The notes: a model not told the origin generated them from the letters alone. Numbered from the stretch's first letter, positions 6,062-13,769 are shown. The stretch: 14,218 bases of DNA from an uncultured Eubacteriales bacterium (GCA_949286815.1 CASEEB010000310.1:1-14218), one strand, 5' to 3'. Made by a program: numbers and translations.

Positions 6062-6404
6062 AGTATAACCTGCTGAATTCAGCTTCTTTGCCGCTCTGTT
6101 TTCGGCAAACACTGAGCACCGCTTTTTCAAGGCAGTTCGCCGGTTGCTTTTTTAATAAAGGAAGCAACAAATCCGGGTTCCGATATGTCCCTTGCCTGAC
6201 GTCGGATTCGGTTCAATATTTTATGCAAGTCCCCGGAATTTGTGAGAGCGACGGCTTGCGGCGGCAGCTTTATTTTCTGACGGAAGTCGGAAGTGGGCTG
6301 TTTTGCTGTCTTCAAGCCTACATGGCAGATTTGCGGGATTTGACAGCGCTTTTGGGAGTGCTGTCAAAAAAACTTTCTTTTTCACGAGGAGGAAACAATC
6401 CATT
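6062..6404 (+). ncRNA. Long hairpin-rich leader, possible cis-regulatory RNA
   Basis: This lies between the promoter at 6027-6055 and the SBP start. Visible pairings, in order, are as follows. GCTGAATTCAGC is a 12-bp palindrome (6072-6083). TTTGCCG pairs with CGGCAAA (6087-6093 / 6103-6109). GTTGCTT pairs with AAGCAAC (6143-6149 / 6162-6168). CAAATCCGGG pairs with CCCGGAATTTG with one bulge (6168-6177 / 6232-6242), enclosing TCCGA / TCGGA (6179-6183 / 6202-6206). A final long stem lies at 6339-6368. No coding frame here has a ribosome site. I could not match it to a T-box, SAM, TPP, lysine, FMN or other riboswitch motif that I know. It could be a novel leader or a separate small RNA ending near 6380. 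Confidence 0.35.
6339..6383 (+). terminator. Terminator-like hairpin in the SBP leader
   Basis: A 12-bp stem starts with TTTGACAGC (6339-6347) paired with GCTGTCAAA (6360-6368) and extends through G-U, C-G and U-A pairs to a TTTGGG loop. It is followed by AAAA, then CTTTCTTTTT, so the U-rich tract starts a few bases late and is broken by C. It stands 18 bases before the AGGAGG ribosome site, where a leader attenuator would be expected. Termination itself is inferred. Confidence 0.45.
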
Positions 6405-8513
6405 ATGATGAAGCGTATTCTTGCTTTATTGCTGTGTCTTGTCACTGTACTCGCCGTCTTTGCGGGCTGCGCGGGAGATGACGGCAACACCGAAGAAGAC
6501 AGAGGACAATATCTCACAATGTATCTGACCGACAACTTGTACGATCTTGACCCGGCTAACGCTTATTACAACGAATCTACAATCAATGTCATAAGCCTAA
6601 TGTTCGACACTCTTTTCACTCTCAATGACAACGGCAAGGTTAAGAAATCCCTTGTCAAGAAATACACGATCGAAGAAGACCCCAACGCGGATGAGTACAC
6701 TATGTATCTTGAGCTTGCCGAAACATACTGGTCGGACAACACTCTGATTTCGGCAAACGATGTTGTGTACGCATGGAAAAGAATACTTGACGTCGAATCT
6801 TCATACGAAGCGGCGGCGCTTCTCTTTGATATAAAGAACGCGAGGGACGCGAAAGAAGGAGAATGCTCGATAGACGACGTTGCGATTTTTGCGGAGGACA
6901 CCAATCTTCTTTCAATTCAGTTTGAAGGACCTATCGACTATGACCACTTCATTCTCAATCTCACAAGTCTCGCGCTCGCTCCGCTAAGAGAAGACATTGC
7001 CGGAAAAGGTTCCGACTGGGCTAAAAAACCCGCAACAATGGTAACAAGCGGACCTTTCAAACTTTCCAGAATTAATTTTTCCGAGAATTCGGGCACAATA
7101 TACAGCGATATAAATTACGACGAATCCGTTAAAGTCGGAGAAGATGCACAGGGAAATCCGATTAATGAATATCTGCCCGCGACCGAGCCCTCCAATTTCC
7201 GTGAACAGCTTATAAACAGCTTTGTACTTGAAAGAAACTCGTATTATTACAGAAACAGCGAGGAAGAGGAAGCTCTCGACAAATCCGTCACACCTTATCA
7301 GATAATTGTAGACTGCTCAATGTCCGATGAAGACATCAAAGAGGCATACGAGCAAGGGACTATTCTTTATATAGGCGATGTTCCGCTTTCGCTTCGCAAT
7401 GAACTGAGCGATGTGGCGGTTGTGGAAGATTCGCTTTCCACGCACACATATTTCCTCAATGAAAACGCATACATTGACGACGGCACGGAAACCGGGTCTC
7501 AGCTTTTTGCAAACAAATCCGTAAGACAGGCGCTTTCCATGGCAATAGACCGTGAGGCTATAGCGACTTCTGTGGTATACGCCAGAGCCGCTACCGGACT
7601 TGTTCCCTACGGAGTATTTGAAGCGGATTCCGCGAAATCCACTTTCCGCGAGAAATGCACCACAAATTATGAGAATCTTACAACAAATGTTGATCAGGCA
7701 AGAGCTCTCCTTTCGGAGGCGGGTATAGACGCGTCAAAGTATTCTTTCTCAATCACGGTCGCAACTTACGATGAAGTTCACTGTCTTATTGCCGAAGCCG
7801 TGGCGGAAGCATGGAATTCACTCGGCTTTAACGTTACGGTCAACAAGAGAGGAACCATTCCGAATAACGACTATTATAAATATACGGAGTCCGTACCTAC
7901 GGATATCTGCGACGACCTTTATGTAGAGGATCTGAAAAACGGAACATATGAAGTTATCGCGCTTGATTACTGCGCAATGTCGGTAGATCCCTTCTCTGTT
8001 CTCGCTCCGTTTGCCAAAGCTTTCTCCGGTCAGGGCATGGACATGACCGACCCTGAAAACTACCAGCTCACTCCTCATGCCACAGGTTATGACTCTGAGG
8101 AATACAACAATCTGATGGAAACCATCTTCGCCGAGAAAAATATCGCCGCAAGAGCAGACAACTACCGTCAGGCAGAGGCAATTCTGATGGAAGATATGCC
8201 TGTAATTCCGATTATTTTCAATCAAAGCGGGTATGTTGTAAGTGACCAGCTCAAGATGGGCAACAACTTCCTCTTCTGGACCACAAGAAGCTGCTACTAC
8301 TATACAAATATCTTTACAAAGGCTTCCGTAAAGGGATATGAGGATTACCTTGTAACCTGTGAATCCTTCCTCGCGTCCAAATACGACACTTTCAAAACCA
8401 ACCCCCTGTCCTACTTCAGCAATTTTGTAAATGAAGAGACAAGGCAGCCAATGACATATGAGGAATTTAAGGGAGAATCCTCAACTTACTCATACTTATT
8501 CCCTCAAAGTTAA
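6405..8513 (+). CDS. Oligopeptide-type ABC transporter solute-binding lipoprotein (family 5)
   Basis: The protein has 702 residues. A lipoprotein signal peptide (MMKRILALLLCLVTVLAVFA, then GC) places the lipid-bearing Cys at residue 22, so the mature protein is tethered outside the membrane. The rest fits the family 5 (OppA/DppA-type) binding fold. It opens with LYDLDPANAYYNES, then VYAWKRILD, the domain-crossing segment MVTSGPFKLSRI, then FANKSVRQALSMAIDREAIA and AEAILMEDMPVIPIIFNQSG. Such proteins capture peptides or similar solutes for an ABC importer. No permease or ATPase gene follows; a strong terminator at 8534-8567 closes the unit, so it is an orphan binding protein, at least within this window. 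AGGAGG (6387-6392) lies 12 bases before ATG 6405, slightly far. An ATG at 6408 is an alternative. The substrate cannot be told. Confidence 0.9.
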   Translation: MMKRILALLLCLVTVLAVFAGCAGDDGNTEEDRGQYLTMYLTDNLYDLDPANAYYNESTINVISLMFDTLFTLNDNGKVKKSLVKKYTIEEDPNADEYTMYLELAETYWSDNTLISANDVVYAWKRILDVESSYEAAALLFDIKNARDAKEGECSIDDVAIFAEDTNLLSIQFEGPIDYDHFILNLTSLALAPLREDIAGKGSDWAKKPATMVTSGPFKLSRINFSENSGTIYSDINYDESVKVGEDAQGNPINEYLPATEPSNFREQLINSFVLERNSYYYRNSEEEEALDKSVTPYQIIVDCSMSDEDIKEAYEQGTILYIGDVPLSLRNELSDVAVVEDSLSTHTYFLNENAYIDDGTETGSQLFANKSVRQALSMAIDREAIATSVVYARAATGLVPYGVFEADSAKSTFREKCTTNYENLTTNVDQARALLSEAGIDASKYSFSITVATYDEVHCLIAEAVAEAWNSLGFNVTVNKRGTIPNNDYYKYTESVPTDICDDLYVEDLKNGTYEVIALDYCAMSVDPFSVLAPFAKAFSGQGMDMTDPENYQLTPHATGYDSEEYNNLMETIFAEKNIAARADNYRQAEAILMEDMPVIPIIFNQSGYVVSDQLKMGNNFLFWTTRSCYYYTNIFTKASVKGYEDYLVTCESFLASKYDTFKTNPLSYFSNFVNEETRQPMTYEEFKGESSTYSYLFPQS

Positions 8514-8533
8514 ATATACAGATAATATTTTAT

Positions 8534-8567
8534 AAAAAACTTCCGTGCAAATGCGCGGAAGTTTTTT
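8534..8567 (+). terminator. Intrinsic terminator after the SBP gene
   Basis: This is a 15-bp stem: A6 then CTTCCGTGC (8534-8548) pairs with GCGCGGAAG then T6 (8553-8567) around AAAT, with one T-G pair. A T6 run forms its 3' end. It lies 20 bases after the stop codon at 8513 and closes the SBP as a single-gene unit. Confidence 0.92.
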
Positions 8568-8589
8568 ACTTTAAATTTGATTAAAAATA

Positions 8590-8618
8590 TGGACATTCGG
8601 GCAATATTGTGATATAAT
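8590..8618 (+). promoter_or_regulatory. Promoter of the MBL-fold hydrolase gene
   Basis: TGGACA (8590-8595), a 17-base spacer and TATAAT (8613-8618), directly after the preceding terminator. The leader to the TTG start at 8733 would be about 108 nt. No second promoter is obvious before gltX, so this one may serve 8733-12874. Confidence 0.75.
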
Positions 8619-8732
8619 GTATACAGTGAAAAAATTTCGGTTTTACTCTTTAATAAAATTACGATACATTACAGAATATAAAAATCAAACCAAAAAATAA
8701 TAAGTAAGAATTTTAAACAAGGAGAACAGGCA

Positions 8733-9344
8733 TTGGAGATTATTAATCTATTTCCGGGATCATGGTGTTCAAACTGTTATATAATTTCCGACAACGGTCA
8801 CGCGGCGGTAATCGACCCCAGCGCATCCGCCAAAGGTATACTTGATTATATAAAAAATCACGGTCTTCAGCTTGACTTTATAATTATTACTCACGGGCAC
8901 TTCGATCACATAATGTCCTTGGACACGTTAAGAAACGCGGCAAATATTCCGGCATACATACATGAATATGACAACGAGTTGCTCGGAGACGGAGAAAAAA
9001 ACGCCTTCAAAACTTTCTTCGGCAAAGACCGAGCTTTTGCTCCCGCGGACAAATTGCTGAGTGACAAGGACAAGCTTGCTCTCGGCAACGCCGAACTTGA
9101 AATAATGCTTACTCCGGGGCACACAAAAGGGTCTGTATGTATTATAACTCCAGATTTTTTTGTAACCGGAGACACGTTGTTCGCAAATTCATACGGCAGA
9201 TGCGACCTGTACGGTGGAAGTATTTCGGCAATGCGCGAATCACTTAAAAAGCTTCGGGACTTTGATAAAAATCTTCCCATCTATCCCGGACACGGTGAGT
9301 CCGCGAAACTGGGGCACGCGCTTGACAATGCCGCATACCTGTAA
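8733..9344 (+). CDS. MBL-fold metal-dependent hydrolase (glyoxalase II-like)
   Basis: The protein has 203 residues and is soluble. The metal-binding motif THGHFDH gives His54, His56, Asp58 and His59. Further ligands are His130 (TPGHTKGS), Asp147 (FVTGDTLF) and His187 (YPGHGES). This is the full set for a two-metal metallo-beta-lactamase-fold enzyme. Length and the GDTLFANSYGRCDL segment match the short bacterial YqgX/GloB-like thioester hydrolases; the natural substrate is often unknown. The gene starts at TTG 8733, supported by AAGGAG eight bases upstream. It precedes gltX on the same strand by about 150 bases with no U-tract terminator between, so read-through into gltX is possible. Confidence 0.9.
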   Translation: MEIINLFPGSWCSNCYIISDNGHAAVIDPSASAKGILDYIKNHGLQLDFIIITHGHFDHIMSLDTLRNAANIPAYIHEYDNELLGDGEKNAFKTFFGKDRAFAPADKLLSDKDKLALGNAELEIMLTPGHTKGSVCIITPDFFVTGDTLFANSYGRCDLYGGSISAMRESLKKLRDFDKNLPIYPGHGESAKLGHALDNAAYL

Positions 9345-9359
9345 AATCAAGGATAAAAG

Positions 9360-9472
9360 TTTGAAAATAAATTTTCAAAGCGTGACTTCACGCTGGCCTT
9401 ATCGTGACTTCGACGCCAAAAGCACGGCGTCGATTTGCCAAGGGTAAACCGTACAAAACACTGATTTGGCGT
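9360..9472 (+). repeat. Cluster of tandem inverted repeats in the gltX leader
   Basis: Three perfect hairpins follow one another. TTTGAAAAT / ATTTTCAAA lies at 9360-9368 and 9371-9379. AGCGTGA / TCACGCT lies at 9379-9385 and 9388-9394. TCGACGCC / GGCGTCGA lies at 9410-9417 and 9426-9433. The nine bases CGTGACTTC repeat at 9381-9389 and 9403-9411. ACGCCAAA (9413-9420) can instead pair with TTTGGCGT (9465-9472), which excludes the third hairpin. No T tract follows, so these are not terminators. A REP/MITE-like insertion or an RNA switch in the leader are both possible. Confidence 0.5.
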
Positions 9473-9493
9473 AAGAAAGGAATGGTCATAAAA

Positions 9494-11194
9494 ATGGACT
9501 ATAAATACTTATCGGAAATTCTTTTTCCCAACATAAAAAAGACTCCCGAAGACATTGAAAAGCAATATCCCCCGAGAGAATTGCCCCAGGACGCGAAAGT
9601 TACGAGATTTGCGCCGAGCCCTACGGGATTTGTGCACTTCGGAGGATTATTCCCTTCTATGGCGGCGGAAAGACTCGCTCACCAAAGCGGAGGCGTTTTT
9701 TATCTTAGAATAGAAGACACAGACGCAAAGCGGGAAGTCCCGGGCGCCGCGGAAGCTCTTATAAAAACATTGGCGACATACTCTATTGAGTTTGACGAAG
9801 GCGCTGTTCTCAATGAAAGCGGCAAAATTGCCGACAAAGGTATTTACGGTCCGTACAGACAAAGCCAAAGAGCCGAAATTTATCAGGTTTACGCGAAAAA
9901 ACTTGTAAGCGAGGGAAAGGCATATCCGTGTTTTTCTACCGAGGAAGAGCTTGAACTGATACATCAGACAGACAAAAAAACAGAGCTGAAAAACACTGAC
10001 TGGCTGTCGGAAGCCGAGGCAAAAAAGGAAGATATGCTCAAAGCCCGCAATATAACTCTCGAAGAAGCCGAGGCACACATAAAGGCAAATCATCCCTTTG
10101 TACTGAGAATATTAGCGAACGCCGACCCCGACAAAAAAGTAAAATTTACGGACCTTATAAAGGGCACTGTGGAATTTCCCGAAAACGATGAAGATTTCGT
10201 GCTGCTGAAATCGGACGGTATTCCGACATACCACTTTGCCCACGCGATAGACGACCATCTTATGGGTACAACTCACGTAATCAGAGGAGAGGAATGGCTG
10301 CCGAGCCTGCCCAAGCATCTTCAGCTTTTTGAATATCTCGGCTTCAAACCCCCGAAATATATGCATATAGCCCAGATTATGAAGCTGGACGAAAACGGAA
10401 ACAAAAAGAAACTTTCCAAACGGGACATGGGCGCCAATATGGACGATTACACGAAAATGGGCTATGCTCCCGAAGCGGTCTGCGAATACATAATGACGCT
10501 CCTCAACTCAAACTATGAGGAATGGCATATGCAGAATCCGGACAAAAGCTACAAAGAATTTCCGTTCAGTATAAAAAAGATGTCGGTATCGGGGTGCCTG
10601 TTTGACTTTAACAAGCTCAACGACGTCTCAAAAAACGTAATATCAAGAATGGACGCCGAGTACGTTACGCAAAAAGTAACAGAATGGGCGTTGAAATATG
10701 ACGCGGAATTCGGCAAGATTCTGAACAGTGACAAAGCATACGCGCAAAAGATATTCGCCATAGGCAGAGGCGGAAAAAAGCCGAGGAAAGATCTGGCGAC
10801 ATGGGCGGACGCAAAGCCGTATATGGGCTTTTTCTATGATGAATATTTTGATTATGAAGATGTTTACCCTACAGGCGCCGACAAAAACGATATTATTGCC
10901 ACGCTTGAGAAATTCAAGGCTTCTTATAATGAGCAGGACGACATGAACGAGTGGTTTGAAAAAATCAAAAAAATTTCGGACGCCCTCGGATATGCCTCTG
11001 ACATGAAGGCATACAAAAACACTCCTGACGCCTTCAAGGGAAATGTGGCGGATATAAGCATGTTTATCCGCGTGGCAATTACGGGAAAGCTGAACGCTCC
11101 CGACCTTTACACCGTCATGCAGATAATGGGACGCGAACGCTGTATGAAAAGAATAGATATGATGATTGATAAGCTAAAAAATTCGGAAATCTGA
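9494..11194 (+). CDS. gltX: Glutamate--tRNA ligase
   Basis: The protein has 566 residues and is cytoplasmic. This class I aminoacyl-tRNA synthetase loads glutamate on tRNA-Glu. The ATP-binding HIGH-type motif is in FAPSPTGFVHFGG (His48-Phe-Gly-Gly51). The second motif, KMSKS-like, is KKLSKRD (306-310 core). The catalytic-core signature DGIPTYHFAHAIDDHLMG, then THVIRGEEW, is typical of bacterial GluRS. It is longer than the usual ~480 residues, with an extended N-terminus before the HIGH region and extra length between the motifs. The start at 9494 (MDYKYLSE) is preferred because AAAGGA lies 12 bases before it; the ATG at 9482 directly abuts that site. glnS follows 24 bases later, so the two are very probably one operon. 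Whether it also charges tRNA-Gln cannot be read from sequence, but the presence of glnS argues for a tRNA-Glu-only enzyme. Confidence 0.95.
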   Translation: MDYKYLSEILFPNIKKTPEDIEKQYPPRELPQDAKVTRFAPSPTGFVHFGGLFPSMAAERLAHQSGGVFYLRIEDTDAKREVPGAAEALIKTLATYSIEFDEGAVLNESGKIADKGIYGPYRQSQRAEIYQVYAKKLVSEGKAYPCFSTEEELELIHQTDKKTELKNTDWLSEAEAKKEDMLKARNITLEEAEAHIKANHPFVLRILANADPDKKVKFTDLIKGTVEFPENDEDFVLLKSDGIPTYHFAHAIDDHLMGTTHVIRGEEWLPSLPKHLQLFEYLGFKPPKYMHIAQIMKLDENGNKKKLSKRDMGANMDDYTKMGYAPEAVCEYIMTLLNSNYEEWHMQNPDKSYKEFPFSIKKMSVSGCLFDFNKLNDVSKNVISRMDAEYVTQKVTEWALKYDAEFGKILNSDKAYAQKIFAIGRGGKKPRKDLATWADAKPYMGFFYDEYFDYEDVYPTGADKNDIIATLEKFKASYNEQDDMNEWFEKIKKISDALGYASDMKAYKNTPDAFKGNVADISMFIRVAITGKLNAPDLYTVMQIMGRERCMKRIDMMIDKLKNSEI

Positions 11195-11218
11195 AAGGAT
11201 ATTTAAAAGGATATTTGT

Positions 11219-12874
11219 ATGTCTGAAAACAGTTCAAATTTTATATACGATATAATTGACGAGGATTTAGAGCAAAACCCGGACCTTAAAATTCACACAC
11301 GGTTTCCCCCGGAGCCCAACGGATATCTTCACATCGGTTCCGCAAAGGCGATAATGATAAACTATGACACGGCAAAAAAATATAACGGAAAATTCAATCT
11401 TCGTTACGATGACACAAATCCCGCGAAAGAAGACAATGAATATGTCGAGTCAATACACGAAGATTTGGTCTGGCTCATCGGAGAGGAACCGAGCGGCGGT
11501 ATTTTTTACGGGTCCGACTATTTTGACAAATGCTATGAATACGCCGTAAAGCTCATCAAAGCCGGGAAAGCTTACGTCTGCGACCTTTCCGCCGAACAGA
11601 TGAAAGAATACAGAGGTACGCTTACAACCCCCGGTAAAAACTCTCCGTACAGAGACAGAAGCGTTGAAGAAAACCTCGATTTGTTTGAGAGAATGAAAAA
11701 CGGAGAATTCCCGGACGGGTCCCACACTCTTCGCGCGAAAATAGACATGAGCTCTCCTAATATAAACATGAGAGACCCCGCTATATACAGAATAGTACAC
11801 ACCTCGCATCACCGTCAGGGCGACAAGTGGTGCATATATCCGCTTTACGACTTCGCTCACCCGATTCAGGACGCGACAGAATCAATAACGCATTCGTTAT
11901 GCTCTCTGGAATTTGAGAATCACCGTCCGCTCTATGACTGGGTGGTTGAAAATATCGGTTTTGACCCCCGCCCCAAACAGAGAGAATTCGCGCGGCTCAA
12001 TGTGACCAATACCGTTATGTCCAAGCGTTATCTGAGATATCTTGTCGAGAACAATATGGTTGACGGTTGGGACGACCCGCGACTGCCCACTCTCTGCGCG
12101 CTGAGAAGAAGAGGCTATACTCCAACGTCAATTATGAAGTTTGTACGGGACGCCGGCATATCAAAATCCGACAACCTGGTTTCAATAAATCAGCTTGAGG
12201 CATGTATACGAGACGAACTCAACGACAAAGCCCGGCGGCGCATATGTGTGGCTAATCCCATTAAAGTTATAATTACCAACTACCCCGAAGACCGTGAGGA
12301 AATTTTTGAGCTTCCGAACCATCCGCAGCACCCGGAAATGGGCACCCGTCAGGTCAGGTTTACAAGAGAACTGTATATAGACGCGGATGATTTTGCCCTT
12401 GTCCCTCCCCCGAAGTTTTTCAGAATGAAACCCGGCGGTGAAGTAAGACTTATGGGCTCATATATAGTAAAATGCGAAAATGTTCTGCAAAACGATGACG
12501 GAAGCATACGTGAAATTCACTGCAAAGCAGACCTTGAGACAAGAAACAACACCCCCGCGGACGGCAGAAAAATCAAAGGCACCATTCACTGGCTCAGCGC
12601 CAAATATGCCGAGGACATTACTCTGAAGCTGTACGACAAACTGTTTACGATTGAAAACGTAGGAGACATTCCCGAAGGCAAGACCTACAACGATTATCTG
12701 AATCCCGACTCCCTCATTACAATTGAGCACGCAAAAGCCGAAATCTCGGTGTCAGACGCCAAACCGTCGGAAAAATTCCAGTTTGTCAGAATGGGATATT
12801 TCTGCAAGGACACAAAATATGAAAACACTTTCAACCGGGTAGTCAGTCTTAAGGAAAGCTTTTCCTCCAGATAA
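11219..12874 (+). CDS. glnS: Glutamine--tRNA ligase
   Basis: The protein has 551 residues, close to the Escherichia coli enzyme. It loads glutamine on tRNA-Gln directly. RFPPEPNGYLHIGSAKA carries the HIGH motif (38-41, HIGS), and the KMSKS-like motif is VMSKR (267-270). NLRYDDTNPAKED, then YPLYDFAHPIQDA, are GlnRS hallmarks, and the beta-barrel anticodon-binding part follows from about 340. AAAAGGA lies 7 bases before ATG 11219. The 11 bases AAAGGATATTT appear twice in a row in the 24-base gap after gltX, giving two tandem ribosome-site-like sequences. Most Firmicutes lack GlnRS and make Gln-tRNA by the GatCAB amidation route, so a glnS beside gltX is a lineage marker and probably an old acquisition. 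Confidence 0.96.
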   Translation: MSENSSNFIYDIIDEDLEQNPDLKIHTRFPPEPNGYLHIGSAKAIMINYDTAKKYNGKFNLRYDDTNPAKEDNEYVESIHEDLVWLIGEEPSGGIFYGSDYFDKCYEYAVKLIKAGKAYVCDLSAEQMKEYRGTLTTPGKNSPYRDRSVEENLDLFERMKNGEFPDGSHTLRAKIDMSSPNINMRDPAIYRIVHTSHHRQGDKWCIYPLYDFAHPIQDATESITHSLCSLEFENHRPLYDWVVENIGFDPRPKQREFARLNVTNTVMSKRYLRYLVENNMVDGWDDPRLPTLCALRRRGYTPTSIMKFVRDAGISKSDNLVSINQLEACIRDELNDKARRRICVANPIKVIITNYPEDREEIFELPNHPQHPEMGTRQVRFTRELYIDADDFALVPPPKFFRMKPGGEVRLMGSYIVKCENVLQNDDGSIREIHCKADLETRNNTPADGRKIKGTIHWLSAKYAEDITLKLYDKLFTIENVGDIPEGKTYNDYLNPDSLITIEHAKAEISVSDAKPSEKFQFVRMGYFCKDTKYENTFNRVVSLKESFSSR

Positions 12875-12895
12875 TCTGAACAGGAAAAAATCAGC

Positions 12896-12969
12896 GTGAA
12901 ATGTCAGGTAACATAAAACCTGAGTTCAGCTTGTTTCACACAAAAATTATTTGAGCCGCCAAAGGCGGC
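12896..12969 (+). promoter_or_regulatory. Two hairpins between glnS and the DUF1294 gene
   Basis: The first is a two-part stem, GTGAAA / TTTCAC (12896-12901 / 12934-12939), enclosing TCAGGT / ACCTGA (12904-12909 / 12918-12923). The second is GCCGCC-AAA-GGCGGC (12955-12969), which ends just before the ribosome site GGGAG. No T tract follows either, so they are not typical terminators. They may act as an mRNA processing site or a translation modulator between the two genes; that is inference. Confidence 0.4.
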
Positions 12970-12982
12970 ATGGGAGATTAAT

Positions 12983-13291
12983 ATGCTTGATTTTATCAAA
13001 GAAAATTTCGCCTTATCGATTCTGATAATTTATTTAATTATTATATCAATATTATCGGTTATTATCTGCATATACGACAAGGTCATATCGAAGAAAAACG
13101 ATGTGCGCCTGAGAATACCGGAAAAAACCCTGCTCATACTTTCCGCACTGGGCGGCTCTGTCGCCATGTACATATGTATGCACATAATCCGCCACAAAAC
13201 AAAGCATTTCAAATTCATGGTGGGCATTCCGATAATCATTATTATTCAGGTTATCATAATTTTCCTGCTCTTCCACTTCAATATTTTCTGA
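12983..13291 (+). CDS. DUF1294 small membrane protein (YsdA-like)
   Basis: The protein has 102 residues. Membrane segments are at about 10-32 (ALSILIIYLIIISILSVIIC), 49-66 and 78-98. The family signature is present: YDKVISKK, then RIPEKTLLILSALGGS, then IIRHKTKHFKFMVGIP. This matches DUF1294, whose function is unknown; Bacillus subtilis YsdA lies by the rpmI-rplT translation cluster. The start at 12983 has GGGAG six bases upstream. It follows glnS and precedes the pheS leader, again next to translation genes. No terminator is clear after it before the pheS promoter. Confidence 0.88.
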   Translation: MLDFIKENFALSILIIYLIIISILSVIICIYDKVISKKNDVRLRIPEKTLLILSALGGSVAMYICMHIIRHKTKHFKFMVGIPIIIIIQVIIIFLLFHFNIF

Positions 13292-13351
13292 TTTATGAAA
13301 AATATATAACTAATCGACTCTATCATAAAATATTTTTGAAAATATTGACAC

Positions 13352-13380
13352 TTGCAAAAAAAACATACTGATGATATAAT
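13352..13380 (+). promoter_or_regulatory. Promoter of the pheS T-box leader
   Basis: TTGCAA (13352-13357), a 17-base spacer and a perfect TATAAT (13375-13380). A better -35 match, TTGACA at 13345, is 24 bases away and so misplaced. An 18-base palindrome of the form AATATTTT-TG-AAAATATT (13329-13346) overlaps its upstream edge. Transcription would start near 13387, giving a leader of about 380 nt. Confidence 0.7.
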
Positions 13381-13386
13381 TTATAT

Positions 13387-13694
13387 ATACCATATAACAA
13401 AATGCCATGATGAAGTAAGCTTTTCCCGTAAAGCATATTACAGAGAGCCCCCTGCGCTGAGATGGGGACATATGTGAGGAAAACGCATTTCGCTTCGGAG
13501 CAGACCCGGTAAAAGCATTGCCGTGTAGCCGGGTACGGTCAGACACCGTTAGCTGTCTTTGAGGTAATAAGACCTGTATGAACTTATATGAAGATTGCCT
13601 TGAAAAAGTGCCGGTCCCAAAAAACCGGAATGTGGGTGGTACCGCGGATTCTTTATTCCGTCCCGATTATAATAATCGGGACGTTTTTTATTTT
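13387..13694 (+). ncRNA. T-box leader, phenylalanine type
   Basis: This is a tRNA-sensing transcription attenuator for pheS. The T-box GGGTGGTACCGCG lies at 13634-13646. Stem I elements include AGTAAG (13414-13419) and the AGAGAG motif (13442-13447). A Phe specifier codon TTC is placed at 13489-13491, before TTCGGAGC. CCGGT-ACCGG forms a small hairpin before the T-box. The terminator CGTCCCGATTA / TAATCGGGACG (13659-13669 / 13673-13683) carries a T6-A-T5 tail. The CGTCCC of its left arm can instead pair with the GGG of the T-box to form the antiterminator. Uncharged tRNA-Phe should stabilise the antiterminator and switch pheS on. The specifier choice is my reading and could be off by a few bases. 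Confidence 0.92.
13659..13694 (+). terminator. T-box attenuator terminator before pheS
   Basis: An 11-bp perfect stem with loop TAA is followed by TTTTTTATTTTT. Its left arm overlaps the antiterminator partner of the T-box sequence, so its formation is mutually exclusive with tRNA-induced antitermination. It lies 75 bases before the pheS ATG. Confidence 0.92.
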
Positions 13695-13769
13695 TATACC
13701 GAAACAGATAAAAAACATTCTTGCAAATTACTCCGCAGCGTGGAAAACAAACGAAAGGATTAAAATATT

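Noticed and set aside
6062..6380. 6S RNA
   Set aside because: A few motifs near 6244-6268 resemble the 6S 3' strand, but I could not form a long closing stem and central bubble from the two ends.
6058..6408. Open frame of 116 codons through the SBP leader
   Set aside because: Its ATG lies at the predicted transcription start with no ribosome site, its composition is Ser/Cys/Phe-rich with no domain look, and it overlaps the SBP start. The hairpins explain the region better.
7818..8225. Minus-strand frame of 135 codons inside the SBP gene
   Set aside because: It lies fully opposite a well-supported coding region, without a ribosome site or domain.
9404..9493. N-terminal extension of gltX of 30 codons
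   Set aside because: It runs through the hairpin element, is unusually basic and has no ribosome site. GluRS proteins start near MDYKYLSE here.
9647..10093. Minus-strand frame of 148 codons inside gltX
   Set aside because: It is opposite conserved GluRS coding sequence and has no ribosome site; it is a by-product of codon use on the other strand.
13345..13380. TTGACA at 13345 as -35 of the pheS promoter
   Set aside because: The spacing to TATAAT is 24 bases. TTGCAA at 13352 gives 17.
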